A stretch of 22,543 nt of DNA from the NCBI GenBank assembly GCA_036262075.1, contig DATAJO010000015.1:1-22543 (forward strand), in the 5' to 3' direction. Both the position numbers and the translations under genes were made by a program. Shown piece by piece: positions 1-6,185 of this stretch (position 1 is its first letter; the number at the start of each line of letters is the position of its first letter). The notes under the pieces were generated by a model. It was not told the origin of the DNA. It worked only from the letters and a program-made list of their open reading frames with translations, and did no database searches. The stretch comes from JACDBZ01 sp036262075. GTDB taxonomy: Bacteria; Chloroflexota; Limnocylindria; QHBO01.

Positions 1-1635
1 CCGTCGTCCGCGCCCCGCCAGACGCGAGACCGCCCCGGCGAGCTCATCGTGGGCGACGGCGACCGGGTCGTCGGCATCGGCGTAGCGGCCGCGGTACGTG
101 TCCGGCGCCGGGTACGCCTCGACGCCGGCGGGCGTCTCGCCGCGCGGCCACTCGGACGCCGAGAAGTCGGCGATCGCGTGGGTCACGCCGTGGTAGCCCC
201 AGGCGGTGGCGATGCCCGCATCGGCTCCCGTCCAGGTCGTGGCCAGGCGCCAGGCGAGGTCGTTCGCCTCCGATCCGGAGTTCACGAACAGGACCGTGTC
301 GAGCCCGTCCGGCACGAGCGCCAGCAGGCGCTCGGCGAGCGACACGACGTGCTCGTGGAGGTAGCGCGTGTTCGTGTTCAGGGTCGCGGCCTGGCGGGCG
401 ATCGCCTCGACCACGCGCGGGTGGGAATGGCCCACGACGGGGACGTTGTTGTAGGCGTCGAGGTAGCGGCGCCCGTCGGCGGCCTCCATCCAGGCGCCGT
501 CGCCGCGCACGAGGTGGAGCGGCGTGCGGTACGAGAGCGACTCGAGCGCGGTCCCCAGCACTCTCCGGCGGCGGTCGAGCAGCTCGTCGGACGAGCGCTG
601 ACGCCGGATCGGCGCGCGTGCGATGGCGGCCATCCGTCGCGACACTTCGTCGAAGCCGATGGTCTCCATCTGCTCGAGCAGCTCCCAGGCCGGGCGCGCC
701 CAGCCGCGGATGTACTCGTTGTCCGGGTGCTGCGGCATGCGCCAGGCGGAGATCAGGATCGTCTGCGCCATGCGCCCGGCAAGCAGGTCTCCGAGCAGCC
801 TCGCCTCCGCCTCCTCCAGCGGCATGACCGATGCGTATCCCGCCAGGAACGCATCGGTCACGTCGAACAGGTCCGTCCGGCCGCGGACCAGGGACTGGAG
901 CGTGGCGGGAATATCGAGCACGAGGGCCGTGTGCGCCATGTCCCCGAAGTCGATGATTCCGGTGAGCTGGTGGTCGCCGTCGAGCAGCAGGTTGTCGAGG
1001 GTGACGTCGTTGTGGATGAGCTGAGCGCGCAGCGCGGGGAGTGCGGGCGTCACGTGCGCGTCGAAGCGCGCCAACACCTCACCGAGGAGCTTGCGCCGGT
1101 CCGGCCCCTCATCGATCGAGACGCGCCGAGCCAGCTCGAGCAGATGTTGCTGATCCCACCAGATCGTCCGGCCGGCGGCCGGATGGAAGAAGCCGCGCAG
1201 CGCCCGACCGATGCGGGCCACCGCGTCGCCGATCCGCTCGATGGCCGCGTCGTCGAGCTCGTGCGGCTCGGCATTGCGACCCGGCAGCAGCGGCAGGAGG
1301 CGCACGAGGTGGGTCGTGCCGTTGACGTCGGCCGTCGCGATGGGGGAGCCGTCGAGGGCCGGGCGCGCCACGGGCACGGAGAGCGCGGGATCGACCCGGC
1401 GGATTCGCTCGACGGCGGCGACCTCCATCTCGACCACGCCACGATCCTCCGCGGCGTTCGACACCTTCAGGACCCACGCGGCGCTGGACGCATCGGTGAG
1501 GCGGAAGTTCTGGTCGCGCTCGCTGACGAGCGGCTCGGCGGTGGACTCCACCCCGAATGCCGTTCGGGCGACCTCTTCGGCATCGTCCGGGGTGAGCGTC
1601 GGTGGGGCGACGTCGAGGACGTCGGTGCTGGTCAT
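1..1635 (-). CDS. APH-type kinase / class III aminotransferase fusion (3' end off window)
   Basis: Two enzymes are fused in one chain; 545 codons are visible and the C-terminus lies beyond the left edge. Residues about 30-320 are an aminoglycoside-phosphotransferase-fold kinase with catalytic HNDVTLDN (208-215) and metal-binding IIDFGD (227-232). From about residue 350 a class III PLP aminotransferase begins, with NSGSEAND (452-459) and WGYHG (479-483); the PLP lysine would be off window. Fusions of this type are related to the hydroxylysine kinase and phospho-lyase (AGXT2L) pair, so phosphorylation of an amino alcohol or hydroxylated amino acid followed by PLP-dependent elimination is plausible, but the substrate cannot be read from the sequence. 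No M23-peptidase-like insert separates the two halves here. The ATG at 1635 is chosen because protein homology starts just after it and a -10-like TACCAT ends 8 nt upstream; no Shine-Dalgarno is seen. Family is confident, substrate unknown. Confidence 0.88.
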   Translation of the reverse strand, partial: MTSTDVLDVAPPTLTPDDAEEVARTAFGVESTAEPLVSERDQNFRLTDASSAAWVLKVSNAAEDRGVVEMEVAAVERIRRVDPALSVPVARPALDGSPIATADVNGTTHLVRLLPLLPGRNAEPHELDDAAIERIGDAVARIGRALRGFFHPAAGRTIWWDQQHLLELARRVSIDEGPDRRKLLGEVLARFDAHVTPALPALRAQLIHNDVTLDNLLLDGDHQLTGIIDFGDMAHTALVLDIPATLQSLVRGRTDLFDVTDAFLAGYASVMPLEEAEARLLGDLLAGRMAQTILISAWRMPQHPDNEYIRGWARPAWELLEQMETIGFDEVSRRMAAIARAPIRRQRSSDELLDRRRRVLGTALESLSYRTPLHLVRGDGAWMEAADGRRYLDAYNNVPVVGHSHPRVVEAIARQAATLNTNTRYLHEHVVSLAERLLALVPDGLDTVLFVNSGSEANDLAWRLATTWTGADAGIATAWGYHGVTHAIADFSASEWPRGETPAGVEAYPAPDTYRGRYADADDPVAVAHDELAGAVSRLAGRGRR

Positions 1636-1643
1636 CGGTGCGG

Positions 1644-1649
1644 ATGGTA
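1644..1649 (-). promoter_or_regulatory. -10 element TACCAT, probably leaderless
   Basis: On the minus strand GCTACCAT ends 8 nt before the ATG at 1635. A start site about 7 nt after the hexamer would fall at the start codon, and no Shine-Dalgarno lies between. No -35 is recognisable. It matches the GC-TANNNT form seen at other promoters in the window. Confidence 0.4.
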
Positions 1650-1818
1650 GCCCGCGCCACGGAGGTGGAACGGTGTCGAGCCGTGGTTCGGCGCCGAGCT
1701 GTCGGATGATCGTCCTGGCGACGGTAGGGGCGCTTGGCCGCATCGAGAAGGTCTCCGCCGGCCTCGTCCACGCTCAGCCAGGCCCTGATTCATCGCCGCG
1801 GCCGGCTCCGGTGCCGTC

Positions 1819-1898
1819 TAGCGTCGCCACGACAGGCAGGTGACGGGAACTGGTGACCCACGCCGGGTAGCGTCGCCACGACAGGCAGGTGACGGGAA
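1819..1898. repeat. Perfect 31-bp direct repeat, two copies
   Basis: Copies at 1819-1849 and 1868-1898 are identical over 31 bp and separated by 18 bp, giving a 49-bp period. Each starts TAGCGTCGCC and ends GGTGACGGGAA, and each contains the small inverted repeat GTCG-CCA-CGAC. The spacer repeats GGTGAC once more. The copies lie about 75-155 bp upstream of the gdhA -10 element. The spacer is too short for a CRISPR array. They could be tandem regulator sites or a recent duplication of a dispersed repeat. Confidence 0.95.
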
Positions 1899-1972
1899 TC
1901 GGCGCCGATGCTAGCGGCCGTCGGCCCCCGAGTTCGGGCCATTGGTACCGGTGCCGGCCGCGGGTGCTGCGC

Positions 1973-1978
1973 TAGAAT
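1973..1978 (+). promoter_or_regulatory. -10 element TAGAAT for the gdhA operon
   Basis: GCTAGAAT fits a sigma-70-type -10. A start near 1985 would give a leader of about 94 nt to the gdhA ATG. No good -35 lies 17 bp upstream. It is the best promoter candidate in this gap. Confidence 0.5.
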
Positions 1979-2078
1979 CGGCAACCGTCACCGCGAGCCG
2001 GCCTGCCTCCGCCTTCGGAACGCACGGCGTGGAGAGGCGCCGGCCCCGCGCTGCAACAGGAGGCACTGAGCGACCCTG

Positions 2079-3347
2079 ATGGCCAGTCAGAACCCGGTGG
2101 CGGAGGCTCCGAACATCTGGGCGGTCGCCCAGCAGCAGTTCGACCACGCCGCCGACCAGCTCGACCTCGACGATGGGATGCGACGCGTCCTGCGCATCCC
2201 GCAGCGGGAGCTGACCGTCAACTTCCCGGTCACCATGGACGACGGCAGCGTCCGGGTCTTCACCGGGCACCGTGTCCAGCACAACGTCAGCCGCGGCCCG
2301 GCCAAGGGCGGCATCCGGTACCACCAGGACGTCAGCCTCGACGAGGTTCGGGCGCTGGCGATGTGGATGAGCTGGAAATGCGCCGTCGTGAACATCCCGT
2401 ACGGCGGCGGCAAGGGCGGGGTCGTCGTCGACCCGAAGAAGCTCTCGCTGCGCGAGGTCGAGGGCCTGACCCGGCGCTTCACGACCGAGATCAGCGTCCT
2501 CATCGGCCCCGAGCGCGACATCCCGGCACCGGACGTGAACACCAACGCCCAGACCATGGCCTGGATCATGGACACGTACTCCATGCACCACGGCTACACC
2601 GTCAGCAGCGTCGTGACCGGCAAGCCGATCGCGATCGGCGGGTCGCTCGGCCGCAACGAGGCCACTGCCCGCGGCGTGGTGTACACGCTGCTCCAGTGGG
2701 CCAGGTCGGCCGGCACGTCGCTCGCCGACCAGACGGTCGCGATCCAGGGCTTCGGCAACGCCGGCAGCATCGCCGCCACGCTCCTCGCCGAGGAGGGCGC
2801 CACGATCGTGGCGGTCAGCGACTCGACCGGAGGGATCCACAACCCGAAGGGCCTCGACCCGGCCAAGGTCATCGCCTGGAAGCGCGAGCACGGCACGGTC
2901 GTCGGCTTCCCCGGCGCCGACGAGGTGACGAACCAGGAGATCCTGGAGGTCGAGTGCGACATCCTCGTGCCGGCGGCGCTCGAGAACCAGATCACCGGGC
3001 ACAACGCCGACCGGATCAAGGCCAGGGTCGTCGCCGAGGCGGCGAACGGCCCGACCACGCCGGAGGCCGACGACATCCTCTACCACCGCGGCGTGTTCCT
3101 CATCCCGGACATCCTGTGCAACGCCGGTGGCGTCACGGTCAGCTACTTCGAATGGGTCCAGGACATGCAGAGCTTCTTCTGGACCGAGGAGCGGATCAAC
3201 GAGAGCCTGAAGGAGATCATGGACCGCGCCTTCGAGGCGGTTCACGCCATGAGCCAGCGCCACGAGGTCCATATGCGCACGGCGGCCTACATGGTCGCGG
3301 TCGCCCGGGTGGCCGAGGCGACCATGCTCCGCGGGCTCTACCCGTAG
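2079..3347 (+). CDS. gdhA: Glu/Leu/Phe/Val dehydrogenase, likely glutamate dehydrogenase
   Basis: This enzyme interconverts glutamate and 2-oxoglutarate plus ammonia in the cytoplasm, using NAD(P). The 422-aa length is usual for the hexameric short-chain family. The N-terminal domain carries the expected lysines: K76 in AKGGIR, K100 in WMSWK and K112 in GGGKGG, plus catalytic D152 in PAPDVNT. The Rossmann domain has GFGNAGS (224-230), and D248 closes the second strand, which is compatible with NAD use but not decisive. The C-terminal signature NAGGVTVSYFEWVQ is present. The ATG at 2079 is the first possible start after an in-frame TGA at 2067. An AGGAGG at 2058-2063 precedes it, with a long 15-nt spacing. 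It heads an operon with two downstream genes. A leucine or other branched amino acid dehydrogenase is less likely given the lysine and aspartate pattern and the overall sequence. Confidence 0.95.
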   Translation: MASQNPVAEAPNIWAVAQQQFDHAADQLDLDDGMRRVLRIPQRELTVNFPVTMDDGSVRVFTGHRVQHNVSRGPAKGGIRYHQDVSLDEVRALAMWMSWKCAVVNIPYGGGKGGVVVDPKKLSLREVEGLTRRFTTEISVLIGPERDIPAPDVNTNAQTMAWIMDTYSMHHGYTVSSVVTGKPIAIGGSLGRNEATARGVVYTLLQWARSAGTSLADQTVAIQGFGNAGSIAATLLAEEGATIVAVSDSTGGIHNPKGLDPAKVIAWKREHGTVVGFPGADEVTNQEILEVECDILVPAALENQITGHNADRIKARVVAEAANGPTTPEADDILYHRGVFLIPDILCNAGGVTVSYFEWVQDMQSFFWTEERINESLKEIMDRAFEAVHAMSQRHEVHMRTAAYMVAVARVAEATMLRGLYP

Positions 3348-3360
3348 TCCGACGCAGGGG

Positions 3361-3400
3361 CCGATGCGGGCGCCGCGCCGCGGCGCCCGTGACGCATCGG
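3361..3400. other. Strong two-part intercistronic hairpin
   Basis: Outer stem CCGATGC (3361-3367) pairs with GCATCGG (3394-3400). Inner stem GGGCGCCG (3368-3375) pairs with CGGCGCCC (3381-3388) around a 5-nt loop, with GTGAC bulged on the 3' side. No U tract follows, and the next gene's Shine-Dalgarno starts at 3414. It may stabilise mRNA ends or cause partial termination between gdhA and the next gene. Confidence 0.65.
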
Positions 3401-3425
3401 CCCACGCCAAGCCAGGAGGACTCCG

Positions 3426-4031
3426 ATGCTCGACCATGAAGAGCGGTTCCTGTTCCGGGAGGAGATCCACAACCTGGCGAACGCCCTGGCCGATCCCGGT
3501 CAGCTCGACAACGCCGAGGATCTGCTCGCCGAGGTCACGACCAGCCCGCGCTTCGACTCGGACGTCTTCACGCTCGAGCGCTCGCTCCAGGTCATGCTCG
3601 GCGGCCGCGCCGGCTCGACGCTCGTCGGGCTGCTCACCGTCGATCGCGGCATCTTCGACGAGCTCGGCGAGATGGGCCTCCCGACCGAGGTCCACGAGCG
3701 GCTCGTGTCGTGGCGCGCCCGGTTCGGCCTGGTCATCGACAACGCCCTGAACTTCCTCAACAACCCCGACGGCATCCAGGGCCACAACTTCAGCACCCAG
3801 CTGACCCACACCGAGGCGGGGCTCACCCTCCAGGGCCGGCTCACGCTCGTGCGCTACAACAACGAGCCGCAGTTCTTCATCGCCGATGCCGACGTGCTGT
3901 TCACCGTCGCCGCCGACATGCTCGAGCGGCTCGGCGAGCACCTCGAGCCGGAGATGATCGACGCGGAGCTCGTCACGCGCCTGCGCGAGGGCGTCGAGCT
4001 CGTCGAGCGCCGCACGAAGGCGCGCTCCTGA
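3426..4031 (+). CDS. Hypothetical protein (201 aa), gdhA operon
   Basis: I do not recognise this family. The protein is soluble, with no signal peptide or membrane segment. It looks mainly helical in the first half (acidic helices around residues 3-60) and mixed alpha/beta after residue 115 (LTLQGRLTLVRYNNEPQFFI suggests strands). There are no cysteines and no obvious catalytic motif. The start is secure: AGGAGG at 3414-3419 lies 6 nt before the ATG. Its TGA directly abuts the GTG of the downstream DRTGG gene, so the two are probably translationally coupled. Codon and GC pattern match the neighbours. The position between glutamate dehydrogenase and a BioD/DRTGG regulator-like protein suggests an accessory or regulatory role in that operon; this is inference only. 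Confidence 0.85.
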   Translation: MLDHEERFLFREEIHNLANALADPGQLDNAEDLLAEVTTSPRFDSDVFTLERSLQVMLGGRAGSTLVGLLTVDRGIFDELGEMGLPTEVHERLVSWRARFGLVIDNALNFLNNPDGIQGHNFSTQLTHTEAGLTLQGRLTLVRYNNEPQFFIADADVLFTVAADMLERLGEHLEPEMIDAELVTRLREGVELVERRTKARS

Positions 4032-5120
4032 GTGACCGCCCGGCGCGTCTTCCTCGCCGCCACCGGGCAGAACCGCGGCAAGACGACGACCTCGCTCGGC
4101 CTCCTCGCCGCGATCCGTGACCGCGGGCTGCGGGTCGGGTTCGTGAAGCCGGTCGGGCAGCGCTACCTCGTCGTCGACGGCGCTCGCGCCGACGAGGACG
4201 CCGTCCTCATGAGCGAGGTGTTCGCCCTGCCCGACGCCCTGAACGACATGAGCCCGGTGACGCTGCCGCGCCACTTCACCACCGACTTCGTCATGGGCCG
4301 CGTGCCGGGCGACCTCGGCCAGCAGGTGATCGACGCGTTCGGGCGTCTCTCCGCCGAAAAGGACGTCGTCGTCATCGAGGGCACCGGACACGCCGGCGTC
4401 GGCGCCGTGGTCGGGCTGTCGAACGCCCGGGCGGCGCGCATGCTCGAGGCGCCGGTGATCATCGTCAGCGAGGGCGGCATCGGGCGGCCGATCGACGAGA
4501 TCGTGCTCAACAGCGCGCTCTTCGCCGCCGAGGGCGTGCGCGTCCTCGGTGCGGTCGTCAACAAGGTCGACGTCGGGTCGCACCCGGACCTGCCCGAGGT
4601 CCTCGAGCGCGGCCTCGCCCGGCACGGGATCGAGCTCCTCGCCTGCATCCCGTACTCGGAGATCCTCGCCAACCCGTCGCTCGAGCTCATCGCCACCCAC
4701 CTCGACGGCCAGCTGCTGAGCGGCCAGGCGGCCGCGGCGAAGATCATCGGCTGGGTGGCGATCGGCGCGATGCAGGCGCGCCACGCGGTCGAGCTGCTCC
4801 GCGAGCGGACGCTGCTCATCACGCCCGGCGACCGGGAGGACCTGATCGTCGCGGCGATCTCGGCGAACCGGGAGGCCGCCACGCCCCGCGTCGTGGGGAT
4901 CATCCTGACCGGCGGGTTCCGGCCGTCGGAATCGGCGATCGAGGCGCTGCGCGAGGCCGGCCTGTTCGCCCTGCTCGTCGGCACCGACACGTTCCGCACG
5001 GCCCAGGCGGTCGAGCAGATCCTGGTGAAGACGCACTCCGGCGACACCGAGAAGATCGAGACGATCGTCGACCTCGTCGGCGGGGCGCTCGACACCGACG
5101 CGCTCCTCGCGCGGCTCTAG
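4032..5120 (+). CDS. BioD-like P-loop plus DRTGG domain protein (Pta N-terminal type)
   Basis: The 362-aa protein matches the N-terminal regulatory half of long phosphotransacetylases, without the catalytic acetyltransferase domain. Residues 1-215 form a BioD/AAA-type P-loop domain with GQNRGKTT (12-19, Lys17) and VVIEGTGHAG as a Walker-B-like strand. Residues about 225-335 are a DRTGG-type domain (LLITPGDREDLIVAA, then VVGIILTGGFRP). Stand-alone proteins of this kind exist in several phyla; their role is not settled, and nucleotide- or metabolite-sensing is commonly assumed. The GTG at 4032 is chosen because the preceding gene's TGA ends at 4031 and homology begins at once (RRVFLAATGQNRGK). 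It is the last gene of the gdhA operon. An outright BioD (dethiobiotin synthetase) is unlikely because of the C-terminal DRTGG domain and the lack of biotin genes nearby. Confidence 0.85.
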   Translation: MTARRVFLAATGQNRGKTTTSLGLLAAIRDRGLRVGFVKPVGQRYLVVDGARADEDAVLMSEVFALPDALNDMSPVTLPRHFTTDFVMGRVPGDLGQQVIDAFGRLSAEKDVVVIEGTGHAGVGAVVGLSNARAARMLEAPVIIVSEGGIGRPIDEIVLNSALFAAEGVRVLGAVVNKVDVGSHPDLPEVLERGLARHGIELLACIPYSEILANPSLELIATHLDGQLLSGQAAAAKIIGWVAIGAMQARHAVELLRERTLLITPGDREDLIVAAISANREAATPRVVGIILTGGFRPSESAIEALREAGLFALLVGTDTFRTAQAVEQILVKTHSGDTEKIETIVDLVGGALDTDALLARL

Positions 5121-5156
5121 GCGGCGCCGGCCCCTCGGAACTTCCGGATACGAGAA

Positions 5157-5189
5157 GGGAGGCCGGACGTGGGCACCCGCCGGCCTCCC
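5157..5189. terminator. Perfect 10-bp hairpin between convergent genes
   Basis: GGGAGGCCGG (5157-5166) pairs perfectly with CCGGCCTCCC (5180-5189) around a 13-nt loop. It sits between the end of the gdhA operon (5120) and the convergent end of panC (5331), so it may stop transcription both ways. No U tract follows on the plus strand; a short TTCTC follows on the minus strand. Confidence 0.6.
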
Positions 5190-5228
5190 GAGCACCGGAC
5201 ACAGGGCGGCCGGGTGGCCGCGGGTCGC

Positions 5229-5289
5229 GGTGATGCCGGAATCATACGAGGGGGATTCGGGACGGCACTGGTACTTTCGGGGCATCACC
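5229..5289. other. Nested inverted repeat in the convergent intergenic region
   Basis: GGTGATGCC (5229-5237) is the exact reverse complement of GGCATCACC (5281-5289), and inside it GAATC (5239-5243) can pair with GATTC (5254-5258). The 61-bp unit lies 41 bp past the panC stop. It could be a 3'-end RNA structure for panC or a small dispersed palindromic element. Confidence 0.5.
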
Positions 5290-5330
5290 CCCGAGCGCGG
5301 TGCCCGCGTCGCACGCGGCGGGAACGAGCC

Positions 5331-6185
5331 TCAGACGACGTCGAAGGCGAGCGGCATGTTGTCGGTCAGCCGCGCCCGCCCGATCCAGGCGGCGACGAGC
5401 GCGAGGGCCGGACCGGAGACGCGCTGGAGCTCGGCGAGCGTGTCGGCATCGGCGACGCTGACGTAGTCGATGCGCACGCTTGGCTCGGCGGCGAGGACGT
5501 CGCTCATCCGCCAGCGCAGCACCTCGGCCGAGCGCTCCCCGGCGTCGTACGCGGTGCGGGCCGCGTTCAACGCGTTGTAGAGGCAGCTCGCCGCGTGGCG
5601 CCCCTCGATGGTCAGCAGCGCGTTCGCGCTCGACAGCGCCAGGCCGTCGTCGTCGCGGACCGTGGGGCACACGACGAGGTCGACGTTGAGGAAGAGGTCG
5701 CGCAGCAACCGGCGGACGATCACGACCTGCTGGGCATGGCGCTGGCCGAGGTAGAGGCGCGCCGGGCCGACGAGGTGGAGGAGCTTGAGCATGACCGTCG
5801 TCAGGCCGTCGAGATGGCCGGGCCGCGACGCGCCCTCGAGCTGCCGGGTGAGGCCCTCGACGATGACGCGGGTCGTGTCGTCCGGCGGGTAGAGGGTCGT
5901 CACCCGGGGCGCGAACAGGATGTCGACCTCGGCGTGCGACAGGAGCGCGACGTCACGCGCGGGGTCGCGGGTCGTCATCGTCGGCTCGTCGAGCCCGCGG
6001 AACGTGCCCGGATCGGCGAAGCTCGAGACGACCACGCAGCCGTTCTCCTCGCGCGCGCGCCGCACGAGCGACAGCTGGCCCTCGTGGATCTGGCCCATCA
6101 TCGGCACGAAGCCGACGCTGTCGCCGGCGAGGCGACGTCCGAGGATCGCGGTCCGCAGGTCCTCGACGCCCTCGGCGACGATCAC
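5331..6185 (-). CDS. panC: Pantothenate synthetase-like protein with altered active site
   Basis: PanC joins pantoate and beta-alanine using ATP. Length (284 aa) and overall sequence fit the family: VPMMGQIHEGQLSLV near the N-terminus, RPGHLDGLTTVMLKLL, then GQRHAQQ and DGLALSSAN. Several canonical residues differ. The HxGH motif reads HEGQ (Gln37). FVNPxQF reads FADPGTF (Asp58, Thr61). GxKDxQQ reads GQRHAQQ (Arg149, His150). MSSRN reads LSSAN (Ala187). His34, His124 and Gln153 remain. In characterised PanC the replaced positions bind ATP or pantoate and several are essential, so this protein is either inactive, regulatory or uses another substrate. The frame is intact, with no sign of decay. 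Its GTG start at 6185 overlaps the coaBC stop (GTGA), so it is coupled to coaBC and is the last gene of the CoA operon. Confidence 0.8.
   Translation of the reverse strand: MIVAEGVEDLRTAILGRRLAGDSVGFVPMMGQIHEGQLSLVRRAREENGCVVVSSFADPGTFRGLDEPTMTTRDPARDVALLSHAEVDILFAPRVTTLYPPDDTTRVIVEGLTRQLEGASRPGHLDGLTTVMLKLLHLVGPARLYLGQRHAQQVVIVRRLLRDLFLNVDLVVCPTVRDDDGLALSSANALLTIEGRHAASCLYNALNAARTAYDAGERSAEVLRWRMSDVLAAEPSVRIDYVSVADADTLAELQRVSGPALALVAAWIGRARLTDNMPLAFDVV

Larger units (their letters stand above)
1650..2078. other. Gene-free region upstream of gdhA
   Basis: This region has no ORF with credible protein character; the translations here are low-complexity Arg/Pro/Ser products of GC-rich DNA. It holds a possible 6-bp hairpin (CCACGG / CCGTGG, about 1658-1682), the tandem 31-bp repeat at 1819-1898, the gdhA -10 at 1973-1978 and a leader of about 94 nt. 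Nothing recognisable is seen at 1690-1818. Confidence 0.6.

Noticed and set aside
49..1650. Plus-strand open frame of 533 codons
   Set aside because: Antisense to the kinase/aminotransferase gene, whose motifs (HNDVTLDN, IIDFGD, NSGSEAND) are on the minus strand.
1819..1898. Two-repeat mini-CRISPR
   Set aside because: The spacer is only 18 bp, there are only two repeats and no cas genes.
1790..1984. 64-codon minus-strand ORF across the 31-bp repeats
   Set aside because: No ribosome site, Pro/Arg-rich composition, and it spans the repeat and the gdhA promoter.
1911..5288. Minus-strand open frame of 1125 codons
   Set aside because: It is antisense to gdhA, the 201-aa gene and the DRTGG gene; its translation is Asp/Arg/Val-rich with no motif. 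GC-rich codon usage creates such shadow frames.
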